From positions 1 through 64,000 of the forward strand of contig JADJLZ010000006.1 in assembly GCA_016709875.1 (NCBI GenBank): a DNA stretch of 64,000 nt, given 5' to 3'. The stretch comes from Planctomycetota bacterium (GTDB taxonomy: Bacteria > Planctomycetota > UBA1135 > GCA-002686595). Positions 7,720-20,944 of the stretch are shown here, piece after piece (position 1 is the first letter of the stretch; the number at the start of each line of letters is the position of its first letter). A model generated the notes under the pieces. That model was not told the DNA's origin. It worked only from the letters and a program-made list of their open reading frames with translations, and made no database searches. A program made the position numbers and the translations under genes.

Positions 7720-10700
7720 ATGAAGATCTCCAACCTCACCGTCCGCAGGTTCGGCAGCTATCCCAAGATCCTCGACCTGCCCAACTTGGTCGAGGTACAG
7801 ACCAAGGCCTGGAAGGAATTCCTCGCGACCGAGATCGCGGCTGCGCAGCGCGTCGACCAGGGCCTCGAGACGCTCTTGCGGGAGGTCTTCCCGATCTACT
7901 CGTACGACAAGACGATGTGCCTTGAGTACGTCGGCTACGAGCTCGGCCGCCCGCGCTACTCGATCGACGAGTGCCGCAAGCTGCGCCTCTCGTACGGCTA
8001 CCCCTTCAAGGTGCGCCTGCGCCTGATCAAGCCCGAGCCGATCGAGGAAGAGGTCTATCTGGGCGAGATCCCGATCATGATCGGGGGCGGCGAGTTCATC
8101 ATCAACGGCTCCGAGCGCGTGATCGTGAGCCAGCTGCACCGCTCCCCGGGCGTCGACTTCTCCTACGAGCAGTCCAGCGCGGGCGACAACCGCAAGCTGC
8201 ACTCGGCCTGGATCATCCCCGAGCGCGGCTCGTGGGTCGAACTGAACGTGACCAAGAAGGACACGCTCTCGGTGCGCATCGACCAGTCGGGCAAGTTCTC
8301 GGCGATCACGCTGCTGCGTGCGCTCTCCGACTCGCTCTCGACCGACCGCGACATCCTGCGCATGTTCTATCCCACGCAAGTGGCGAAGAAGGCGCGCAAC
8401 CAGACGCAGAGCGCCTTCGCCAAGACGATCACCGACCGCATCGCGGTGGGGGACATCGTCGCGCTCAAGACCGGCGAAGTGCTCGTGCCCTCGGGCATGC
8501 CGATCCCCGAGACCGCCGCGCTCGAGATCGCGGCCAGCGACCTGGGTGAGGTCGAGCTGATCGAAGCCGACGTCCAGCAGCTGGACATGCTGATCATCAA
8601 CTCGCTGCACGAGGATCCGACGAAGAGCCACGAGGAGGCGCTGCTCAAGATCTACAGCCGCCTGCGCCCGGGCAACCCGGTCCAGATCGAGAAAGCGCGC
8701 GAGCTCTTCCACGAGAAGTTCTTCGACGCCCAGCGCTACCGCCTCGGCCGCGTCGGCCGCTTCCGCCTGAACCGCAAGTTCACGCAAGAGACCTCGCTCG
8801 ACGTGCAGGTGCTCGAGCCCGGCGACATCGTCAACACGATCAAGTACCTGCTCGACCTGCGCGGCGGCAAGGGCGAGGTCGACGACATCGACAACCTCGG
8901 CAACCGGCGCGTGCGCACGATCGCCGAGCTCGCCGCGGACGAGTTCCGCAAGGGCCTGCTCAAGCTGCGCCGCACGGCGCAGGAGCGCATGAACCTGGAG
9001 AACCCCGAGACGGTCAGCCCGCGCACGCTGATCAACTCGAAGACCTTCTCCAGCGCGGTCGAGTACTTCTTCGGCCGCAGCGAGCTCTCGCAGGTCGTCG
9101 ACCAGGCGAACCCGCTCAGCCAGCTGGCGCACGAGCGCCGGCTCTCGGCCCTCGGACCGGGAGGGCTCAACCGCAAGCGCGCCGGCTTCGACGTGCGCGA
9201 CGTGCACCTCAGCCACTACGGCCGCCTGTGCCCGATCGAGACCCCGGAAGGCGCCAACATCGGCCTGATCAGCTCGCTCGCGTTGTTCGCGAAGGTGGAC
9301 GAATACGGCTTCCTCGCCGCGCCCTACCGCCGCATCAAGAACGGCAAGCTCACCGATGAGGTGGTCTACCTGCGCGCGGACGAAGAGACCGGCAAGATCA
9401 TGGCGCCGGCCGACCTCGAGATCGACGAGAAGGGCAACCTCGTGGGCGATCGCGTGCTCGCGCGTCGCGACGGTGACAACATCGAGTGCGCGCCCAACGA
9501 AGTCGACTTCGTGGACGTCGCGCCGAACCAGATCATCGGTATCTCCGCCGCGCTGATTCCGTTCCTCGAGCACGACGACGCCAACCGCGCGTTGATGGGC
9601 TCGAACATGCAGCGCCAGGCCGTGCCGCTCCTGCGCCCCGAGGCGCCGGTCGTGGGCACGGGCATGGAGGGCGTCGTCGCCAAGAACTCCAACTTCCCGG
9701 TCTTCGCCGAGAAGGATGGCGTCGTGCGCTTCGTCGACGCGCGCATGATCAAGGTCGACGAGACCGAGTACCCGCTCACGAAGTTCCAGAAGCTCAACGA
9801 GCGCACCACGCAGAACCACCGCCCAGTCGTCAACGAAGGCGACTCGGTCGTCGCCGGGCAGCTGCTCGCCGACGGCGCCTCGACCGAGGACGGCGAACTC
9901 GCGCTGGGCAAGAACCTGATGGTGGCCTTCCTGCCCTGGGACGGTTTCAACTACGAGGACGCGATCCTCGTCAGCGAGCGTCTCGTGCACGACGACACCT
10001 TCACCTCGATCCACATCGAGGAGTACGAGGTCGAGATCCGCGAGACGAAGCTCGGCAAGGAAGAGTTCACGCGCGACATCCCCAACGTCGGTGAGAAGGC
10101 CCTGGCCAACCTCGACGACGCGGGCATCGTGCGCATCGGGACCTTCGTCGAGGCCGGCGACATCATGGTCGGCAAGGTCGCTCCGAAGTCGAAGAGCGAG
10201 CTCACCCCGGAAGAGAAGCTGCTGCACGCGATCTTCGGCAAGGCCGGCGTCGACGTGAAGAACGCCTCGCTGACGATGCCTCCGGGCACGCGCGGCGTGG
10301 TGATCGACGCGCAGAAGTTCTCGCGCCGCGTCAACCTGACCGACGCCGAGCGCTCCAAGGCGCTCAACGTCATCCGTGACGCCGAGAAGGAATTCCTGCG
10401 CGCCCTGCGCGAGTACACCGTGGCGATGCTGCGCGACGTCAAGGCGGCGCTCGGCGCCGAAGTGACGGACGACCTGACCAGCCAGCCGGTGACGCTCGAC
10501 GACACGGCTACCTACGACGAGCTGCGCCGCGTGCGCCTGCTCTGCCTCTCGGCGGCCGAGAACTCGAGCGCCAAGGACAAGGCCAAGAAGGCCCAGCAGG
10601 CCGTGGCCGACTTCCAGAACAAGATCGACAACAAGGAGATCGAGAAGAACAAGGTCGTCAACCGCCTCTCGCGCGGCGACGAGCTGCCGACGGGCGTGCT

Positions 10701-11435
10701 CGAGATGGTCAAGGTCTACGTCGCCACCAAGCGCAACCTCTCGGTGGGGGACAAGATGGCTGGCCGTCACGGCAACAAGGGCGTGATCTCCAAGATCTGC
10801 CCGGTCGAGGACATGCCGTACCTCGAGGACGGCACCCCGGTCGACATCGTGCTCAACCCGCTGGGCGTGCCCAGCCGCATGAACGTCGGCCAGATCCTCG
10901 AGACGCACCTGGGTCTCGCGGCCAGGCACCTGGGCCTGCGCGCCCACACGCCGGCCTTCGACGGCGCCACGGAGCCGGAGATCGAGAAGCTGCTCGCGGA
11001 AGCGGGCCTGCCGACCAGCGGCAAGTTCACGCTCTTCGACGGCCGTACCGGCCAGTCCTTCGAACAGAAGGTCACGGTCGGGATCATGTACGTGCTCAAG
11101 CTGCACCACCTCGTCGACGAGAAGGTGCACGCACGCGCGACCGGGCCCTACAGCCTGATCACGCAGCAGCCGCTGGGCGGCAAGGCGCGCTTCGGCGGCC
11201 AGCGCTTCGGCGAAATGGAAGTCTGGGCGCTCGAGGCCTACGGGGCCGCGGCGATCCTGCAGGAACTGCTCACGGTGAAGTCCGACGACGTCGACGGGCG
11301 CACCAAGATCTACGAGTCCATGGTCAAGGGCCTGAACATCCTCGAACCCGGAACGCCGGTGTCCTTCGAGGTGCTCTGCAACGAGATCAAGGGCCTCGCG
11401 CTCAACATCGAGCTCCACAAGAAGGCGGTGGTGTG

Positions 11436-11436
<1 letters not shown>
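7720..11436 (+). CDS. rpoB: RNA polymerase beta subunit
   Basis: A 1238-residue subunit of RNA polymerase. Conserved blocks include IINGSERVIVSQLHRSPGV, the rifampicin-region strings LSQLAHERRLSALGPGGL and LCPIETPEGANIGLI, GDKMAGRHGNKGV, and the C-terminal QQPLGGKARFGGQRFGEME. No large lineage insertion stands out. The ATG at 7720 is preferred; an in-frame GTG at 7711 adds three codons and neither has a clear ribosome binding site. The stop overlaps the rpoC start by one base (TGATG). Confidence 0.97.
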
Positions 11437-15746
<4,310 letters not shown>

Positions 15747-15861
15747 GACCCCGAAAAACGCCCGCCAGAAAGCCGGTTCGGCCCCACCATCGCCAGTGCG
15801 TCCCGGTGCTTGACCGTCGCTAGCACCGAATCCCCGCCCCTTCGCCCTCCGAGGAAGCTCC

Positions 15862-16246
15862 ATGTCCGACGATCCAATCAGCTGCCGACGATCAATCAAT
15901 TGGCCGCCGCAAGGGTCCAGAACCGCTCAAGACACCCGTGCTCGACAAGTGTCCCCAGAAGCGCGGGGTGTGCCTGATCGTGAAAACCCAGACCCCGAAG
16001 AAGCCGAACTCCGCGCTGCGCAAGGTCGCACGCGTCCGGCTCTCCAACGGCAAGGAAATCACGGCCTACATCCCCGGTGAAGGCCACAACCTGCAAGAGC
16101 ACTCGGTCGTGCTCGTCCGCGGTGGTCGCGTGCGCGACCTCCCGGGTGTGCGCTATCACATCGTCCGCGGCACGCTCGACTCGGCTGGCGTCGAGACGCG
16201 CACGATGGGTCGTTCGAAGTACGGCGCGAAACGCCCGAAGAAGTAG
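15862..16246 (+). CDS. rpsL: Ribosomal protein S12 (reading frame broken near the 5' end)
   Basis: From about 15908 the frame encodes a normal S12 (KTPVLDKCPQKRGVC, TTPKKPNSALRKVAR-like block, EGHNLQEHSVVLVRGGRV, KYGAKRPKK), but it has no start codon before MLDKCPQ-like codons. The expected N-terminus PTINQL is encoded in another frame at 15885-15902. Joining needs one extra base, for example a third G in the GG at 15902-15903. A third frame carries the ATG at 15862, preceded by GAGGAA. The bases after that ATG are a near-copy of those encoding PTINQ, so the 5' end looks imperfectly duplicated. S12 sets decoding accuracy and is essential; assembly error is most likely. Confidence 0.85.
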
Positions 16247-16289
16247 CGAAGGCGCCGACGCAGAACGCCCGACGAGACAGGAACGACAA

Positions 16290-16751
<462 letters not shown>

Positions 16752-16775
16752 GCGCAGCACGCAGCACGACACACG

Positions 16776-16801
16776 ACCGGCGAGGCACAGGCCTCGCCGG
16801 T
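16776..16801 (+). terminator. Hairpin terminator after rpsG
   Basis: An 11-base-pair perfect stem (16776-16786 with 16791-16801) and tetraloop ACAG, followed by TGCATTTCGG, lies 25 bases after the rpsG stop. The T tract is weak. It may reduce read-through into the Tsr3-like gene that begins 20 bases later. Confidence 0.55.
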
Positions 16802-16820
16802 TGCATTTCGGAAGCCCCGC

Positions 16821-17273
16821 ATGCCCCTCGACGTCCTGATCCTGCGCGACCCGCGTGAAGCGGCGAAGAAGTGCTCGCTCACGCCGCTGCGCGGAACGAG
16901 CGGGATCCAGATCGTGAGCTACGACAGCGCGCGACGGCTCTCGGCGGGCAAGCGCCTGTTCCTTTCGCCCGAGGGCGAGCTGATCAGCGAGCGCGATCGC
17001 GGCCTGCCGCTGCTGCTGATCGACTGCGCCTGGCGCAAGGTGCCGGCGCTGCTCAAGACCATCGACGGCGAGCTGCTCCCGCGCCGCCTGCCGCCGCTCG
17101 CGACGGCCTACCCGCGCAAGAGCATGATCTTCGAAGACCCGCTCGAGGGGCTCGCGTCGGTCGAGGCGCTCTACGCGGCGCTGGCGCTGCTGGGCGAGGT
17201 GCACCCCGAGCTGCTCGCGGCCTACCACTGGCGCGAGGAGTTCCTGCGCGCCAATCCGGCACTGCCGCGCTGA
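16821..17273 (+). CDS. Tsr3-like (DUF367) rRNA aminocarboxypropyltransferase homologue
   Basis: A 150-residue protein whose blocks follow Tsr3 in order. They are DPREAAKKCSLTPL (compare DPxKCTxxKL), LFLSPEGELISERDR, LLLIDCAWRKV (compare VIDCSW), LPRRLPPLATAYP (compare RxLPxLVAANPVNYG), LASVEALYAALALLG and YHWREEFLRAN (compare FKWGxxFLxLN). In eukaryotes and archaea Tsr3 uses S-adenosylmethionine to transfer a 3-amino-3-carboxypropyl group to a small-subunit rRNA pseudouridine/uridine in helix 31. The gene lies right after rpsL-rpsG, where fusA usually is, consistent with a role in 30S biogenesis. The NPVNYG motif is degenerate, so substrate and activity are uncertain. It ends one base before an opposing gene. 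Confidence 0.7.
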   Translation: MPLDVLILRDPREAAKKCSLTPLRGTSGIQIVSYDSARRLSAGKRLFLSPEGELISERDRGLPLLLIDCAWRKVPALLKTIDGELLPRRLPPLATAYPRKSMIFEDPLEGLASVEALYAALALLGEVHPELLAAYHWREEFLRANPALPR

Positions 17274-17594
17274 TCAGCGGGCGGACAGCGCCGGCGCCGA
17301 GAACCACAGCACGGCCAGGAAGGTCGCGATCTGTGCCAGGAGCAGCGTCGCCGCGAGCAGGCCTTCGCGCGCGCGTTCGCGCGCGAAGAAGGCGATCACC
17401 GTGACCCAGGCGACGGTCTGGAACAGGAAGGCGAGGAAGCACACGAAGGCCGCGCCGAGCAGCACGAAGGCCTCGGTGCGCTGCGGATAGTGGTTCAAGA
17501 GGATCGCCCAGCCCACGAGCAACAGGTCGAGCGGCAGCATCAGTCGCGCGATGCGGCTCCAGCGCGGGAGCTGGACCCTGGGGCGCTCGTTCAA
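17274..17594 (-). CDS. Small integral membrane protein of unknown function
   Basis: A 106-residue protein with an N-terminal basic stretch and about three hydrophobic segments (residues 15-33, 40-65 and 78-102). No family is recognised. The chosen start is TTG at 17594, which overlaps the stop of the metallophosphatase gene (TTGA), so the two are likely translationally coupled. A longer frame upstream has arginine-rich, non-hydrophobic translation typical of a shadow frame. It may be a membrane partner of the secreted metallophosphatase encoded before it. It converges directly on the Tsr3-like gene. Confidence 0.6.
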   Translation of the reverse strand: MNERPRVQLPRWSRIARLMLPLDLLLVGWAILLNHYPQRTEAFVLLGAAFVCFLAFLFQTVAWVTVIAFFARERAREGLLAATLLLAQIATFLAVLWFSAPALSAR

Positions 17595-19527
17595 GGCTGG
17601 TCCGAGAGGTGCGGCGCCCCGGCGCGCACCGCGAAGGCGGCGCGACCGGAATGGTCGGGAATCCAAGGGCCGACGAGGCCGTCCATCGGGAGCCACAAGC
17701 GCGTGTCGGCGTCGCTCGCGAGGCGCCGCGCCGGCGTGCAGCGCTCGCCGCTGTAGCGCGCGACGCTGGAGAGGCGCACCTCATCGAGCTCGCCGTCGAA
17801 AAAGCTCTCGGGCGTACCATCGCGCCGCACGTCTCCGCCGACGACGAGCGGCAGCGCGTTCGTGTCGCGCTTGCCGGAGGCCTGCTTCGAGTCGATGCGC
17901 GCGCCGTCCAGGTACAGGCGCAGCTCCTGGCCGTCGTAGACGCCCGCGATGTGGTGCCAGGCTGCGGGCGTGATCGCGATCGACTTCGACTCGACGGTCA
18001 CGTACTTGCCGCCCAGGTGCAGGCTGAAGGTCGGATGGCCTTCGCTCGCGAACAGGCCGAACTCGCTCGACTCGGTCTTGGTTGCGAGGCCCGTGCGCGG
18101 GCCGAAGCTCTTCGCGCGAAACCAGGCCTCGAGCGTCAGCGGCCCATCGGGCAGCGCGAGTTTCGCGCTCTCGACGAGCAATGCGTCGTGCGCGCCGTCG
18201 AAGGCGAGCACGCGCTCCTTTTCGGGCCGCGCGGGCAGCGGCAGCGAGGAGAGCTCCAGCGGCAACTCCCACAGGCGCTCGGGCAGCCCCACGCGCCAGC
18301 CCTCGCCGAGGTAGTCCACGTTCAGGGCGAAACGCGGCACGCGCAGCCAGTCGTCCACGCCGCCCGCCGCGCGCGCGACGTGCACGCGGAAGCTCTTCGA
18401 TTCGCCGGGCTCGAGCTTCAGGTGCTGGTGCTCGGGCGTGAAGGCCCAGCGCGCGTCCTCGCTCTGGCCCGAGCCGGTGACCTCGAGCGCGCGCGTGGTC
18501 GGGTTGGCGAGCTCGAGTTCGAGGTCGGCCTCCACGCCGCGGTCGTGCGCGAAGCCCACGGCACCCTTCCAGTGCGGCGTGAGCGACTGCGCCAAGAGGC
18601 GCGTCTCGTCGCTGACCTTGCCGGTGATCGCGCGCGTGTCGAGTGCCGTGCCAACGGGGAAGCTCGCCACCGCCAGGCGGTCCTTGCGCACGGTCACGAC
18701 GTGGTATTCGTGCAGGTAGCCCGCGCGCGGCGCGACCTCGTCGTAGGTGGCGCCGACGGTGGCCATGGCGAAGTACTCGATGCCGTCGCGCTTGCCGTCG
18801 TAGCGCATGTGGTGGATGTGCCCGGCGAAGACGGCGCGCACATTGCCGTTGGCGGCGAGCAGCTGGTGCACGCGCTCCCAGTCGTCGCCGTAGTTGTTCT
18901 TGAGCCAGCGCGGGTGGTGCAGGAAGACGAAGACGTTGTCGGCCGATTTCGCCTTCTGAAGCGTGTTGCCAAGCCAGGTGAACTGCTCGGGGCTCATCGT
19001 CTGGCAGGCCGGATCGTTGAACTCCTTCTTGCCGCTCGCGGGGTCGCCCTCGTCGGAATCGAGCGCGAGGAACCAGCTCCCTTTGTGCCGAAAAGCGTAC
19101 CACAGCGGGCCGAAGTGGGACTCGTAGTCGGCCTCGTGCTCGTCGCGCGGCCGCGGACCCTTGCCGCGCCAGTACAGGTCGTGGTTGCCGACGACGGGGA
19201 ACCAGGGACAGGCGAGCTTCGCCATCGTCGCCTTGTACTCGCGCATCTGCGTCAGCCACTCGGGCGTGTCGTTGTAGCCCTGCACCATGTCGCCGACGTT
19301 GATCACGAAGTCGGGCGCGAGCAGGTTGACCTCGTCCACGGCCTGCGCGAGTACCTGGATCCCTCGGTCGGGCCGGTGGTGCGGTCGCCGAAGACGACGA
19401 AGAAGAACGCGTCCTGCTCGTCGGGGAGCGGCAGCACGATCGGGCTCGTGCGTGTGGTCGAAAAGCGCGCGTCCTGCGGGTCGTGCGGGAGGAGCAGCGC
19501 CGAGAGCAGCAGCAGGGAGAGCCACAT
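17591..19527 (-). CDS. Secreted metallophosphatase with C-terminal LamG-like domain (one frameshift)
   Basis: The protein of about 645 residues begins MWLSLLLLSALLL, a signal peptide. It continues with calcineurin-like phosphoesterase motifs: FGDRTTG, NVGDMVQGYND, GNHDLYW, HHPRW and GHIHHMRYDG. The last 190 or so residues (LTLEAWFRAKSFG, WHHIAGVYDGQELRLYLDG) form a LamG/concanavalin-like fold that usually binds carbohydrate. The reading frame is broken at about 19361-19363. There the coding strand reads GAGGGATCC, and one more G (GAGGGGATC) restores the match from GPTEG to IQVLAQAVDEV. Expected location is periplasm or cell surface; the substrate is unknown. Confidence 0.8.
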
Positions 19528-19620
19528 GCCGCCCCAGGGTAGCGAGTCCGCATCCTCCGTGCTTGCGCTATGCTCGCGGGTTCCGACCCCCGACTGCCGC
19601 TCGCTCGAAGGTCCGCGCCG

Positions 19621-20943
19621 ATGCGCATCCGCCACCACTCCCACCTGCTCCCGCGCGCGCTCGCGGCCGCGTTGCTCTGCCTCGGCGTCGCCTGCCACTC
19701 GACTCCCCCGGCACTGGAACCCACGCGCGTGGAGGTCGCCGCGACGGTCGGCGTCACCGAGCCGGAGGCGCTGCTTTCCGAGGTGCGCGCCTTCGCCTCG
19801 CGCTTCCAGACCACCGTCGCCGGCACCGGCTCCGCCCTGGCCACGCAGACCCAGGACCCGGTCGTGCGCGAGCGCACGCTGCAGTGGCGCATCCAGTCGA
19901 TCCCGGCGATGCACGCGGCTTCCAGCGAGTCGGATCCGCGCATCGCGCTCGCCAATGTGTGGGCCATGTGCGCGCGCCAGCGTTTCCTGTTCGAGAGCGA
20001 TCCCGAGCATCCGCTGATGGGGGACCAGAACGCCGAGGCTGTGCGCGTCGCCAAACAGCTCGAGGACGCGATCATCGAGATCGCGCGCAAGCACATCCCC
20101 GACGACAAGGTCGCGCTCGCCAGAGAGAAGATCGAGGAGATCGCGCGCCGCGAGAACACCGCGCTGCTGTTCAAGACGCCGATCGCCGCGCCCGGCGCGC
20201 AGTCGAGTTCGAACCCGCTGGTGCAGCTGCTCGGCCTGCCGCTCGCGCCGCTGCAGGGCATGCAGGGCATCGGCGACACGCCCGCGGAGCTCCACCGCCT
20301 GGTCGAGGTCGGCAAGGAGTACGCGCAGCTCGCCCAGGAACTGCCCGACATCCTGCGCTGGGAGGCCGAGCTGCTCGCACTCTCGATCGACCAGCTGCCG
20401 ACGCTGCGCAGCGTGCAGGATTTCGCGAAGACGGCGAGCGCGCTGCAGGCGAGCGTCGACACGCTGCCGCAGCGCCTGGGCAGCGAGGTGCGCACGACGC
20501 TCGAGGGCTCGCAGGGCACGCTCGAGTCGCTGCGCGCGACCACCGCGGACACGCGCGCGGCCGCGGAGGCGCTGACCACGACCATGCACTCGGCGACGGA
20601 GTTCGTGCAAGCCTGGAAGCAGGCCTTTCCGGGCGCGCCCGCCGCGTCGCCCGACCCCGCCGTCCCGGCCACCAAGCCCTTCGAGATGGGCGACGTGACC
20701 AGCGCCGCGAGAGAGCTCTCGTCGACCGTCGGCGAACTGCGGCAGCTGCTCGGCGAAGTTCAGGCCGCGAGCAAGAGCGACACGCTGCCGGCGCTCGAGC
20801 AGTCCGCCAACGCGACCATGCAGCAGGCCGCGCAGCGCGCGAACGAGGTCGTCGACCGCGCCTTTTCGCGCGCGCTGATCCTGCTCGTCGCGTTCTTCGT
20901 GCTGCTGGCCGCCACCCGACTCGTCCGGCGCGCACCGCGGTAG
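19621..20943 (+). CDS. Putative lipoprotein with helical region and C-terminal membrane anchor
   Basis: This 440-residue protein has a signal sequence with a possible lipobox ending at Cys25 (LGVAC; the glycine at -3 is atypical). A long alanine- and glutamate-rich helical region follows, and the last 25 residues form a hydrophobic segment followed by arginines (ALILLVAFFVLLAATRLVRR). It would therefore be attached to membrane at both ends. Repeated TL/Ala-rich segments around 280-340 resemble coiled coil. No family was recognised. The stop is one base from the start of the patatin-Omp85 gene, so the two form an operon and may act together. Confidence 0.7.
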   Translation: MRIRHHSHLLPRALAAALLCLGVACHSTPPALEPTRVEVAATVGVTEPEALLSEVRAFASRFQTTVAGTGSALATQTQDPVVRERTLQWRIQSIPAMHAASSESDPRIALANVWAMCARQRFLFESDPEHPLMGDQNAEAVRVAKQLEDAIIEIARKHIPDDKVALAREKIEEIARRENTALLFKTPIAAPGAQSSSNPLVQLLGLPLAPLQGMQGIGDTPAELHRLVEVGKEYAQLAQELPDILRWEAELLALSIDQLPTLRSVQDFAKTASALQASVDTLPQRLGSEVRTTLEGSQGTLESLRATTADTRAAAEALTTTMHSATEFVQAWKQAFPGAPAASPDPAVPATKPFEMGDVTSAARELSSTVGELRQLLGEVQAASKSDTLPALEQSANATMQQAAQRANEVVDRAFSRALILLVAFFVLLAATRLVRRAPR

Positions 20944-20944
20944 C

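Noticed and set aside
15804..15828. CGGTGCT / AGCACCG inverted repeat with TTGACC in the rpoC-rpsL gap as promoter or attenuator
   Set aside because: A seven-pair stem is easily found at this base composition, and TTGACC has no acceptable -10 hexamer at normal spacing.
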